Shown here one piece after another: positions 24,121 through 31,237 of a stretch of 34,953 nt of DNA. Location: the IMG/VR virus record IMGVR_UViG_3300025151_000138, positions 1-34,953 of that record; one strand, written 5' to 3'. The translations under genes were made by a program, and so were the position numbers. The stretch comes from a virus. Position 1 is the stretch's first letter; each line of letters opens with the position of its first letter. The notes under the pieces are model-generated. The model worked only from the letters and a program-made list of their open reading frames with translations. It searched no databases and was not told the DNA's origin.

Positions 24121-24336
24121 TTACGCTGATGCTTGCGGTTCAGCCATCAAACGATAACGAGTATACGTTTCACCTTCAGTCGTTTTAGCGGTAACTGTAT
24201 CAATATCAAAGCCACGACTGCGAAGACGAGAAATATCTGCAGTAAGATTCTCTGACCATCCACGTTGAATAGCAGTCTTACGAGTTACACGCATCTTCTT
24301 ACGCAAAGCACTAAGTAGTTTACCTTCATTAGTCAT
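24121..24336 (-). CDS. Small winged-helix/HTH protein
   Basis: 71 aa, with AAAGGA eight bases before the ATG. The sequence K-L-L-S-A-L-R-K...V-T-R-K-T-A-I...N-L-T-A-D-I-S-R-L-R-S-R-G-F-D-I-D-T-V, then Y-T-R-Y-R-L, matches the small helix-turn-helix/winged domain (HTH_39 type) in many phage and prophage proteins. A recognition helix at about 29-42 and a beta-wing at 44-63 can be placed. It may regulate the cassette around it; the inverted repeats in the 100 bp upstream are possible sites, though this is inference. Confidence 0.7.
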   Translation of the reverse strand: MTNEGKLLSALRKKMRVTRKTAIQRGWSENLTADISRLRSRGFDIDTVTAKTTEGETYTRYRLMAEPQASA

Positions 24337-24369
24337 AGTCTAGTTCCTTTGTTGAGTTAATTACATAGT

Positions 24370-24423
24370 CTGACAGTCCCTCTCCACACCTGTCAGCAAT
24401 CGTTGCTCTAAGATAATAGCAAC
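24370..24423. repeat. Two inverted repeats between the SSB and HTH genes
   Basis: CTGACAG (24370-24376) and CTGTCAG (24390-24396) form a perfect 7-bp inverted repeat around 13 bases. GTTGCT (24402-24407) and AGCAAC (24418-24423) form a perfect 6-bp one around 10 bases. In addition GTCCCT at 24376-24381, inside the first loop, is complementary to AGGGAC at 24431-24436, so alternative or pseudoknotted folds are possible. No T-tract follows, so a simple terminator is unlikely. Operator for the adjacent HTH protein or a structured leader are the options. Confidence 0.5.
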
Positions 24424-24439
24424 CCCGTGTTAGGGACGG

Positions 24440-24910
24440 TTAGAACGGAATGTCCTCACCTACTTGTTCGTTATTTCCTACAGTGTAACCACCTTCTACT
24501 GCAGAGAAATCCTTATTGTCACCGTATGAAATAAGATCAACAACCTGCACACCCATCAGGTCAGATGCTACACCCTTCTTCTTGTTGTACTCCCATTCAT
24601 ATGTAGCAAACTTAACATTGACCATACTACCGTTACCAATAAGACTACCGTCCCAGTTATTATTCTGTGAGTCTTTAACGATAGGTGCAGGACGCTCAGA
24701 GCCATCACGCTTGTAGACTTTGCGCTTGATCTTTACAAAGTCTCCACGATCATCACCCTTGTTCTGCACGTTAAGACCAAGGCTTTCAACCAAACTCTTA
24801 GTATCCTCATCTAAACAAACATCGACAGAGTATACTGGTTCGTAGGTTGTGTTGGGAGAAAGAATGCTTGCCCAATAAGCCTTGCCAGAAATAATATGTA
24901 CATCACTCAT
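24440..24910 (-). CDS. Single-stranded DNA-binding protein (T7 gp2.5-like)
   Basis: 156 aa from the ATG at 24910, chosen for AAAGGAAAG upstream; a frame to 24961 would run across the leader hairpin. Residues 1-130 are beta-rich with aromatic and basic residues as in OB folds (AYWASILSP, VNVKFATYEWEY, GVQVVDLISY). The acidic tip ends NNEQVGEDIPF, the D/E-x-I-P-F type end that SSBs use to bind partner enzymes. It coats ssDNA during replication and recombination. It has its own promoter-like sequence and leader, suggesting high expression. A T7 gp2.5-like relation is inferred from size and context. Confidence 0.8.
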   Translation of the reverse strand: MSDVHIISGKAYWASILSPNTTYEPVYSVDVCLDEDTKSLVESLGLNVQNKGDDRGDFVKIKRKVYKRDGSERPAPIVKDSQNNNWDGSLIGNGSMVNVKFATYEWEYNKKKGVASDLMGVQVVDLISYGDNKDFSAVEGGYTVGNNEQVGEDIPF

Positions 24911-24935
24911 GTTAACTTTCCTTTCAGTTTTAATC

Positions 24936-24950
24936 GCCACACCATGTGGC
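24936..24950. repeat. Leader hairpin upstream of the SSB gene
   Basis: GCCACA-CCA-TGTGGC is a perfect 6-bp inverted repeat with a 3-base loop. It lies between the predicted transcription start (about 24965) and the SSB ATG (24910), so it would be in the 5' leader. It may stabilise the mRNA or serve as an operator. SSBs of some phages repress their own translation, so a protein-binding leader is conceivable here. Confidence 0.55.
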
Positions 24951-24971
24951 TTTTCATTCAACGATTTGCGA

Positions 24972-25000
24972 AGTATGCCTGACCTTAATCAGATAGTCAA
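24972..25000 (-). promoter_or_regulatory. Sigma70-like promoter for the SSB gene
   Basis: Minus strand TTGACT (25000-24995, 5/6) is followed after exactly 17 bp by CATACT (24977-24972, 4/6). It lies in the gap ahead of the SSB gene; the -35 overlaps the stop of the upstream gene. Same geometry as the heat-shock promoter at 19947-19975, which supports both. Confidence 0.6.
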
Positions 25001-25587
25001 GCACTTTTTTTCAGTGGTGGTAATTTTTTTAATGCTACTGCATAGTCCATCAACTCCTCTTGTCCTACGTTATAACAGGGTCTAACAAATTTACCATCTG
25101 CTCTATTAAAGTTCTCTTCTTTAATCAGCATATGGCAGGGGTAAAATCCTTTCAGCATAAAGTTATTATCTGATAGCTTTATGACCAAGGCGAATAGATC
25201 AATAACTTCAAGACACTTATTACTTACAGCAAGTAGTCTACCATACACATGATCTGTTGTCTTAACGTCAACGGTAAGACCATCAAGAAGTAAATCTCCT
25301 TTATCAGTTCCTCTCTCCATTGAACGTATACCAATATCCATAACACCATCTGGATACTCACCAATCATTTTGTACAGTGCTAACTCTCCACCAACACCAA
25401 GGATATCAAACTTATAAGGATCATTTTTGTCTCGTTTAGCTGCAGTATCCTTTACACTTTTCTTTCTATTATTATTATAACGTGCCTGACCTATCTCAGT
25501 GTATAATTTAATTTCAGTATCTGATAATTGTATCAGTGTGTTTCTGACCAGTTCCGGCCTATCTTGTACTCGCTGTCTAGTGGGCAT
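24997..25587 (-). CDS. PD-(D/E)XK nuclease-fold protein
   Basis: 196 aa. The core G-V-G-G-E-L-A-L-Y (E68), K-G-D-L-L-L-D-G-L-T-V-D-V-K-T-T (D98, D107, K109) has the E...D...D-x-K layout of restriction-endonuclease-like folds. Small proteins with a G-D-L...V-D-V-K-T-T core are common beside phage DNA polymerase genes and usually unnamed. It might cut host or mispaired DNA. The start is inside the 3' end of the polymerase gene (55-bp overlap in another frame). Its stop lies in the SSB promoter. Confidence 0.65.
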   Translation of the reverse strand: MPTRQRVQDRPELVRNTLIQLSDTEIKLYTEIGQARYNNNRKKSVKDTAAKRDKNDPYKFDILGVGGELALYKMIGEYPDGVMDIGIRSMERGTDKGDLLLDGLTVDVKTTDHVYGRLLAVSNKCLEVIDLFALVIKLSDNNFMLKGFYPCHMLIKEENFNRADGKFVRPCYNVGQEELMDYAVALKKLPPLKKSA

Positions 25588-27254
25588 TTAATTTTCAAAC
25601 TCCTTTCTGTATTCTTCATTGCAAGTTTTGTTAGTTCACCAAATCTATCAGCTTGTGGTCTGTATACCTCATGCTGATACTCATCGTGTATGGATGCAAC
25701 TAACTTAGCTTTGACCTGATGCTGCCGCACCAAACTATTTATTTCAATTAGCCATTGCTTACAGATAACTGCACCTGCACCTTGAATGAGAAGATTGACT
25801 GCTGCATGTTGGTTGCGAACCTTCAACCATCTACCATCAAGACCTTTAAGATAACCTCTTTGACTTGCCCTGTCAACCCTTTCTCTTAACAAAGCAAGAG
25901 CAGGTACGTTACCAAGAAATGTATCTATTAGACGTTGACCATCTTGTGATGTACCGCCAACGATCTGACCTATCTTTGCTGCACCTGCACCATAGATAAA
26001 CGCATAGATAAATGTCTTGGCCTGATCACGTGTATCAAGACCTGCTGCCTTTTGGTTTGCTGTATGAATGTCACCTTCCACAACTTCTTTTGTAAAGGAA
26101 GGATCGTTAAGATAGTGGGCTAATGCCCGTAGTTCAAGCGAAGAAGCATCGCAACCAACAAGAACATTAGCTGCATCTCCAACAGTCCAGCATTCTCTAC
26201 ACTCCTTACCATACGGTGAATAAGATGCAGGAACTTGTGCCATGTTTGGAGAATGATGTGCCATCCTACCAGAGATAGCACGTAATGTAAGAACTTGTCC
26301 ATGTACTTTACCATCCTCATGTACCGCATCAATCCATGATTGGACCTGTGCAATACGTTTCTTTAACGTAAGATATTCTGCAATCATCTGTGCTTCAGGG
26401 ATATCAACTCCGCGAAGCACAGATTCATCTACGATTGCATGTCCTTTTTCAGTGAACTTATCTGGTTGCCAGCCACATCTAGTTAGTCTATTAACGATCT
26501 GCTGACGACTGGCAAGATTAAATGTTTGGTAGTCAATTGAAGTGTGTGGTCCTGCAACTGTTGTTGGGTCTTGTATATGCCGCAGACCCACAGAAGAAAG
26601 ACTACCATCTTTTTTGTAACGAGGTGTAACCTCTTTAACCGCCACAGGAATAGGAACAAATCTTGTTTGAACTTCTCGTTCCAATTCAAATGACTTGTCT
26701 TGTAACCGTGCGGTAAGGCTAGTTGCTTTCTGTAAATCAAGAGTAAACCCATTCCTTTCTTGTTGACTGACCAACGCACGTATCTTGTACTCAAGATCAA
26801 TAGAACGTCGATCAATCTTTTGTATGTCTGGTTGAAGGTTGATCCATACCCGTTCAGTTATGTCCACATCTCTCTTACAATATGTGACCATCTCTTCTGA
26901 TAGGTGACTAAAATCTTTAAAGTCAATCTTATTGAACTGAAGTTTCTCACCCCATGCCTCAAGAGAATGACCGTCTTCTCTAACAGGATTAGTTAGTTGA
27001 GACAGTATCAATGTGTCCTCTACCTGTGACAGTTTGATCTGTGTACCTAACAATCTGTTAAGGGTAGGTGCATCAAACGATATACCATTATGCATTATAA
27101 ACTTGTTCACTCGTTTAGCAAAGATGGGAAACGTCTTGATGCACTGATCACCCTTCCAGACATGGTGCTTACCTGTTTCTCTGTCCTTTGCTACGATACA
27201 GTACACCAGTGTAGCGTTGAGAGAATCAGTTTCAATGTCTAGAACTACATCCAT
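25533..27254 (-). CDS. DNA polymerase, family A (T7 gp5-like) with 3'-5' exonuclease
   Basis: 573 aa. Exonuclease domain: D6-I-E8 (Exo I), H-N-G-I-S-F-D61 (Exo II), Y125-C-K-R-D129 (Exo III). Polymerase domain: motif A G-C-D369-A-S-S-L-E-L-R, motif B R409-D-Q-A-K413-T-F-I-Y417-A-F-I-Y-G, motif C H523-D524-E525. All catalytic residues are present. The residue aligned with E. coli Pol I F762 is Tyr417, as in T7. About 130 residues shorter than T7 gp5, so the thioredoxin-binding insertion is probably missing (inference). The start overlaps the primase-helicase stop (TAATG). It replicates the phage genome with the primase-helicase and SSB. Confidence 0.93.
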   Translation of the reverse strand: MDVVLDIETDSLNATLVYCIVAKDRETGKHHVWKGDQCIKTFPIFAKRVNKFIMHNGISFDAPTLNRLLGTQIKLSQVEDTLILSQLTNPVREDGHSLEAWGEKLQFNKIDFKDFSHLSEEMVTYCKRDVDITERVWINLQPDIQKIDRRSIDLEYKIRALVSQQERNGFTLDLQKATSLTARLQDKSFELEREVQTRFVPIPVAVKEVTPRYKKDGSLSSVGLRHIQDPTTVAGPHTSIDYQTFNLASRQQIVNRLTRCGWQPDKFTEKGHAIVDESVLRGVDIPEAQMIAEYLTLKKRIAQVQSWIDAVHEDGKVHGQVLTLRAISGRMAHHSPNMAQVPASYSPYGKECRECWTVGDAANVLVGCDASSLELRALAHYLNDPSFTKEVVEGDIHTANQKAAGLDTRDQAKTFIYAFIYGAGAAKIGQIVGGTSQDGQRLIDTFLGNVPALALLRERVDRASQRGYLKGLDGRWLKVRNQHAAVNLLIQGAGAVICKQWLIEINSLVRQHQVKAKLVASIHDEYQHEVYRPQADRFGELTKLAMKNTERSLKIKCPLDSEYKIGRNWSETH

Positions 27255-28903
27255 TAGAGTACCTCTTCTAAGTTATCTTCCTCCCCATTATCACCTAGAT
27301 TGTCTACTTCTGTCAAGCGTCCTGTATCACTATTAAAGAACAAGTGACATGCAACACCAGTATCTCCTGCGTATCTGTTCTTTAGTACGCGAATGGTTGT
27401 AGTGTTAGCAATGTTAGGATCATCTGATTGCTGATCACGTTCCATAGCTACCACTGCATCAGACAACTGTGCAATAGATTGTGATCCACGTAGATGAGCA
27501 AGGCTAACTTCCTTACCATCTTCATGCCCCTTGTCACCACTGCCTCTGCGTAAGTGAGAGACAAGCAACAGTGCTACGTTAGTCTCTTCAACAATAGATC
27601 GTAGCTTGGTCATCAAGTTGTCAATGTTTCTACGTTCATCATCACCCTCTAAGCCTGACACTAGAATGGACAAGTGATCAAGGAATATCCACTTGCAGTC
27701 CAAGGCTTTGATCATGTAGCGAATGCGACCAAGTATCTCATCAGTCTTCATACTACCAAAGTGATCGAAGGCAAAGAACCTACGTGTACCTACCGTTGCT
27801 TCTTGCCATGTGGTCAGGTCTTCACGGCTGAACTGCTCTCGTATCTCTCTGATATACAGTCGAGCGTTAGCTTCAACTGACATTAGATGAAAGATAGTTG
27901 AACGTACATTCTCTTCCAAAGAGATAACACCAATGTTTTCTTCTGTGTTATTCAGAACATGGTGCATAAGTTCTCTGATCACACTTGACTTACCAGTACC
28001 TGTACCTGCAGTGAACGTAACAAGTTCACCAGTACGAATACCATACAGCTTGTCATTGATACCCTGCCAAGGATAGAGACAGGTCTTGTAGTTACCTTCC
28101 TCGTACAGTGCATCACCCATATCAGCAAGATTAAGAATACCTGCTGGTGTATAAATCTTAGCGTTCCACCATGCACGGGTAAACTCTTCACGCTTACCAC
28201 TCTGAATGTATTCACAAGCATCTTTGTACTCAAGGTGTACGATCTTGCATTGGTTAGGTTCAAAGAGAGAGGCAACCTGCTTTGCTGCCTTGCGTCCTGA
28301 ATCATCATTGTCAAAGCACAGGACGATGTTCTCGTACTGTGACAAGTATTCTAGATTTGCTTTGCAGTTGCGTAGTGCAGATGCTGCACCGTCCTTGATG
28401 GAAAGGACAGGCCATTTACTACCAAGCATTTCATATGCTGCGAGTGCATCAAGTTCACCCTCACAGATAGTGACATACTTACCACCCTGATTGAATAGGT
28501 TCTGTCCAAAGAGTGTACCCTGTCCGACATTACCAATGGCTCGAATGTCCTTGGGTAAATTACGAACCTTGTCACCTACATGATTGTTGTCCTTGTCATA
28601 GTAAGGATATAGATGTTGTACAATCTTATTAGAGTTATCTTTTACTGTACGTACATTATACTTCTTACAAGTAGCCTCTGATATTTTACGGTCAGGAATG
28701 CTAGTGATCTGTCCGTTAACTGTCATTGGTCGTACTGTGCTTTGTTGTGGTTGCATTGTCATGTCTTCCATATCGTTTGATTTAAAGTAAGTAGAACAAC
28801 TGAAACAGTATGAGTGTCCATCACTGTATGTCATACATGCATCACTTGAGTCACATGCAGGACAAGGACCACGCTTCACCACGTGGCTTTCCGTTTGCAT
28901 CAT
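27254..28903 (-). CDS. Primase-helicase (T7 gp4-like)
   Basis: 549 aa; ATGATG offers two adjacent starts. Zinc-binding primase domain with C14, C17, C33, C36. TOPRIM domain with ICEGELDALAAYE (E148) and CFDNDDSG (D198, D200). DnaB/RecA-type helicase with Walker A AGTGTGKSS (299-307), Walker B-like W-I-F-L-D-H-L-S-I-L and a later R-G-S-Q-S-I-A-Q-L-S-D segment. It unwinds the fork and primes lagging-strand synthesis. Both activities are in one chain as in T7. The start overlaps the stop of the preceding small gene, and its stop overlaps the polymerase start, so the three are coupled. Confidence 0.93.
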   Translation of the reverse strand: MMQTESHVVKRGPCPACDSSDACMTYSDGHSYCFSCSTYFKSNDMEDMTMQPQQSTVRPMTVNGQITSIPDRKISEATCKKYNVRTVKDNSNKIVQHLYPYYDKDNNHVGDKVRNLPKDIRAIGNVGQGTLFGQNLFNQGGKYVTICEGELDALAAYEMLGSKWPVLSIKDGAASALRNCKANLEYLSQYENIVLCFDNDDSGRKAAKQVASLFEPNQCKIVHLEYKDACEYIQSGKREEFTRAWWNAKIYTPAGILNLADMGDALYEEGNYKTCLYPWQGINDKLYGIRTGELVTFTAGTGTGKSSVIRELMHHVLNNTEENIGVISLEENVRSTIFHLMSVEANARLYIREIREQFSREDLTTWQEATVGTRRFFAFDHFGSMKTDEILGRIRYMIKALDCKWIFLDHLSILVSGLEGDDERRNIDNLMTKLRSIVEETNVALLLVSHLRRGSGDKGHEDGKEVSLAHLRGSQSIAQLSDAVVAMERDQQSDDPNIANTTTIRVLKNRYAGDTGVACHLFFNSDTGRLTEVDNLGDNGEEDNLEEVL

Positions 28904-29094
28904 AGTTTCACAATCCTATAAACAGTTTCGCTTGTGTCACCATAGACTGTCAGTTTACGCTGACTATGACTTAATCTATTAGAGTATTTAAGATGGTTAG
29001 TCAAGGACTTTATTGACTCAAGAACATCACGCATCTCGTCTAGTGTTCCTGTATCAATAGATTGATTGATGGTCTTGTTCACCAGACGGTACAT
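28900..29094 (-). CDS. Small helical hypothetical protein before the primase-helicase
   Basis: 64 aa with AAGGAACGAG before the ATG. Basic and helical (MYRLVNKTINQS, EMRDVLESIKSLTNHLKY), ending in a short strand. The stop overlaps the primase-helicase start, and its own start lies inside the preceding 53-aa gene. No family recognised; the close coupling suggests a replication-associated accessory role. Confidence 0.6.
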   Translation of the reverse strand: MYRLVNKTINQSIDTGTLDEMRDVLESIKSLTNHLKYSNRLSHSQRKLTVYGDTSETVYRIVKL

Positions 29095-29215
29095 CTTTTC
29101 TCGTTCCTTTGTGTTTAAGTTTACGTGAGTAGAGTGTTTTGTCCTTGACTACCTTGTGTCCCAAGGCACGCATCCAACGCCAGTTAGGATCACGCTGCTT
29201 GGCTTTCTTCTTCAT
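29054..29215 (-). CDS. Very basic 53-aa protein
   Basis: ATG at 29215 with AGAGGAG upstream, stop TGA at 29054. The sequence begins MKKKAKQRDPNWRWMRALGHK and contains at least fifteen Lys/Arg, so it probably binds nucleic acid. Its 3' part overlaps the next gene by 41 bp in another frame. Support comes from the strong ribosome-binding site and the unbroken chain of overlapping or adjacent small genes. No function known. Confidence 0.6.
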   Translation of the reverse strand: MKKKAKQRDPNWRWMRALGHKVVKDKTLYSRKLKHKGTRKDVPSGEQDHQSIY

Positions 29216-29220
29216 TGCAC

Positions 29221-29397
29221 TTACTCCTCTTGGTTGTTTAGTAACTCATCGACAAACGCCATATCACCTGCCATAATCTCCTCTGTTTCAATGGAAGCTA
29301 ACTTCTTTGCTTCCTTTCTGTTATAACCTTCTTCCATATAAGTAGACAGTAACTCACGGAAGATTGTCTTACGATCTTTTTCCCACAGGTTTTTCAT
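29221..29397 (-). CDS. Acidic/helical 58-aa protein
   Basis: ATG at 29397 overlaps the upstream stop (ATGA) and has GAGGACAGGG nearby; TAA at 29221. The sequence MKNLWEKDRKTIFRELLSTY is followed by an alternating Lys/Glu helix (MEEGYNRKEAKKLASIETEE) and an acidic end. Stop lies six bases before the next start and overlaps that gene's ribosome-binding site, so translation is coupled. Family unknown. Confidence 0.6.
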   Translation of the reverse strand: MKNLWEKDRKTIFRELLSTYMEEGYNRKEAKKLASIETEEIMAGDMAFVDELLNNQEE

Positions 29398-29540
29398 TTA
29401 CCCTGTCCTCTGTACCTTTTCCAGTTCTTACGCTTATGTTTATTTTTTGGATTAGTATTGTTTGAATGACCAATGCTTGTCTGTTGGTGCTTATTCAATT
29501 CAATCTTGCTGTTAGTTCCTATGTCTTTTTTACTTGCCAT
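29394..29540 (-). CDS. Small basic 48-aa protein downstream of thyX
   Basis: ATG at 29540, inside the last codons of thyX, TGA at 29394 overlapping the next ATG. Begins MASKKDIGTNSKIELNKHQQ and ends in a Lys/Arg-rich run, KHKRKNWKRYRGQGK. Low-complexity and probably disordered; nucleic-acid binding is likely by charge. Called from gene coupling on both sides; the ribosome-binding site is not strong. Confidence 0.55.
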   Translation of the reverse strand: MASKKDIGTNSKIELNKHQQTSIGHSNNTNPKNKHKRKNWKRYRGQGK

Positions 29541-30213
29541 TAGTTAATGCTTCCCATGATACAGGATATAAATCCTTAATGATTACGTTCCAATTTTCTG
29601 CTAGTTCTTGTATCTCTTTTTGTGCGTGCTTGTCAATACGTAACTTGTAAGCACGTGCAAATGCAGCAAGAGAACCAGTAACATAATAACTCGTATACAT
29701 TGACTGAGGCAAGACCATCCTTGCTTGTTCAGGACACACACCTTTTCTTAATAGATTTTCATACGTCCACTTGCATGTGTTCAATGCATGTTGATATACG
29801 TCAACCAATGCTGGCGGCACACCTTGTACAGTAGGATTAATATCTATCCCTTTCTCACTACTACCTTGCTTGGCATTGTCTGCTTTACCTCTCCACATAT
29901 CTGGAGTGTAAAACTCTGGAGTATCGTCAACATACCGTCTACTAACTTCATTATAACTAAATCCTATTGTATGTTTGAACCTTTGCCTTGCAACAAAGAT
30001 AGGAATAGTTTCACGTAATGTTATTATGCAATGTGTGAAGGGTGTGAAGTGATTGTGCTTGGCAAGGTAACGTATCAACGCAGTGTCCTTCGATGACAGT
30101 TCTCTACGAACACTATGGTTTACTTCCCAATCACTTTCCTTGTCAAAGGATACACGTGCAGAATTTACTACAGTTAAGTCTGTGCCAAGACAAGATATAA
30201 GTTCAGTTTGCAT
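29530..30213 (-). CDS. thyX: Flavin-dependent thymidylate synthase ThyX
   Basis: 227 aa. Makes dTMP from dUMP using FAD, methylene-tetrahydrofolate and NADPH. The ThyX core is clear: H-N-H-F-T-P-F-T-H near 53-61, and R-Q-R-F-K-H-T-I-G-F-S-Y-N-E-V-S-R-R-Y at 76-94. The usual R-H-R-x7-S reads K80-H81-T82 with one extra residue before the serine, a variation I believe is shared by other phage ThyX proteins. Later G-V-C-P-E-Q-A-R-M-V-L-P and a R-A-Y-K-L-R segment fit the fold. Pairs with the RNR to supply dTTP. The start overlaps the preceding coiled-coil gene. Confidence 0.9.
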   Translation of the reverse strand: MQTELISCLGTDLTVVNSARVSFDKESDWEVNHSVRRELSSKDTALIRYLAKHNHFTPFTHCIITLRETIPIFVARQRFKHTIGFSYNEVSRRYVDDTPEFYTPDMWRGKADNAKQGSSEKGIDINPTVQGVPPALVDVYQHALNTCKWTYENLLRKGVCPEQARMVLPQSMYTSYYVTGSLAAFARAYKLRIDKHAQKEIQELAENWNVIIKDLYPVSWEALTNGK

Positions 30214-30379
30214 TTAGTTTTCTTTCTGAAAATTCTTCTAACTTTGCTTCTGCTGCAGATAATTTATCTTTTAAATAATCTACTTGTTCTTTAAGTTCTT
30301 TCGTTCTTTTGTATTGTTCATACAGTTGTTCATTTAATATCTTAACTTCTTTTTTCAAGGCAAATATTTCTGTTGTCAT
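30203..30379 (-). CDS. 58-aa coiled-coil protein
   Basis: ATG at 30379 overlapping the upstream stop (ATGA), stop TGA at 30203, 11 bp inside the thyX start. Almost the whole protein is a heptad-patterned, Lys/Glu-rich helix (EVKILNEQLYEQYKRTKELK, then LKDKLSAAEAKLEEF). It probably dimerises. Without it the 160 bp ahead of thyX would be a rare gap in this arm. No function assigned. Confidence 0.65.
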   Translation of the reverse strand: MTTEIFALKKEVKILNEQLYEQYKRTKELKEQVDYLKDKLSAAEAKLEEFSERKLNAN

Positions 30380-30669
30380 AACAAAAACTCCTTAATAATT
30401 TTATTTCGTACAGTTGTTATACCTTTTGCAATCTCAAATAAATTATCATGTTGTAGTTTACTTGCAGGTTCAATATCATTTACCAAGTCTAGTAAATCAT
30501 TTAGTTCTTTTACCAAGCTAGGCATAACTCCTGTTGTATATCTACTCATTCTCATTTCTTCTTCTTCAATTAATCCCGACAAGAATATACGTACTCTCAT
30601 AGGATCAAGATGATTTAATTCTACTCTAGATATTTCTTCTGTAAATTGTTTGATGTTATCTAACAACAT
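30376..30669 (-). CDS. Hypothetical helical protein
   Basis: 97 aa. Helical and acidic: MLLDNIKQFTEEISRVELNH, RIFLSGLIEEEEMRMSRY, SLVKELNDLLDLVNDI. No membrane segment or metal motif. Starts on a TAATG overlap and ends on an ATGA overlap, so it is firmly placed in the operon. I know no family for it. Confidence 0.6.
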   Translation of the reverse strand: MLLDNIKQFTEEISRVELNHLDPMRVRIFLSGLIEEEEMRMSRYTTGVMPSLVKELNDLLDLVNDIEPASKLQHDNLFEIAKGITTVRNKIIKEFLL

Positions 30670-30977
30670 TAGAAGCTGTCCGTAAATCCAGAGTCAGGAA
30701 AGTCTAGTTCAATATCTCGTTCACATATCCTCTTCTTCCTAAGAGAATCAATATAGTTTACTAGACAATCTAATTCAAATATTAAATCAGAAGATAATTG
30801 TTTTATCATTAGGCTTGGATCAGACAGACAATCTTTTACTAAATCTTCAAGAGCAACTTTAAATAAAGTTCTCAAGCCTTGATCATCTTCATGATCATAC
30901 ACTGCAACATACAATCCATCATTATGTATTTCAAGTTGGATACGTGCAACCCGCTTTGGCATTTCTTTAACAAGCAT
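30669..30977 (-). CDS. Hypothetical protein
   Basis: 102 aa, preceded by AAAGGAAC. The first 40 residues are beta-like (ARIQLEIHNDGLYVAVYDHE), the remainder helical with a basic patch (SLRKKRICERD) and an acidic end (IELDFPDSGF). No known domain recognised. Stop overlaps the next start. Confidence 0.6.
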   Translation of the reverse strand: MLVKEMPKRVARIQLEIHNDGLYVAVYDHEDDQGLRTLFKVALEDLVKDCLSDPSLMIKQLSSDLIFELDCLVNYIDSLRKKRICERDIELDFPDSGFTDSF

Positions 30978-30988
30978 AATAGTTCCTT

Positions 30989-31171
30989 TCAGTCTGTTGG
31001 ATATTCTACATCTTCACCGTGCTGCTTGATGACACTGATAAAGTTTGCATGGTCCATTAACATATTCATAAGAGATTGTCTAGGTACTTTTATTTCCCTT
31101 GCATTCTTTCTTGCTTTATCTACTGCTAAGTGCAGAAGATCAAAGTCTTCGTCGCTTGTGTACAGTTTCAT
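30989..31171 (-). CDS. Small hypothetical protein downstream of the 31.2-kb hairpin
   Basis: 60 aa with GAGGCGAGG immediately before the ATG. The sequence reads MKLYTSDEDFDLLHLAVDKA, a basic helix (RKNAREIKVPRQSLMNMLMD) and an end with HGEDVEYPTD. It could be a small DNA- or protein-binding helix bundle. Its ribosome-binding site begins about ten bases after the strong hairpin at 31189-31226, so its translation or transcription is likely affected by that structure. Confidence 0.6.
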   Translation of the reverse strand: MKLYTSDEDFDLLHLAVDKARKNAREIKVPRQSLMNMLMDHANFISVIKQHGEDVEYPTD

Positions 31172-31188
31172 CCTCGCCTCTTAAATTA

Positions 31189-31226
31189 GGGACAAGCCTA
31201 CTACACTGGTGTAGCAGACCTGTCCC
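31189..31226 (-). promoter_or_regulatory. Long intercistronic RNA hairpin
   Basis: The two 18-base arms (31189-31206 and 31209-31226) pair completely on the minus-strand RNA, with three G-U wobbles and a 2-base loop. On the plus strand the three wobbles become A-C/C-A mismatches, so the structure is meant for the minus transcript. It lies 11 bases after one stop and 18 before the next start. It is followed by TAATTTAAGAGG rather than a T-tract, so RNA processing, mRNA stabilisation or attenuation is more likely than plain termination. Confidence 0.75.
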
Positions 31227-31237
31227 ATTACAACAAG

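Noticed and set aside
24336-24440. Intrinsic terminator after the SSB gene
   Set aside because: The inverted repeats there are real, but none is followed by a run of Ts on the minus strand.
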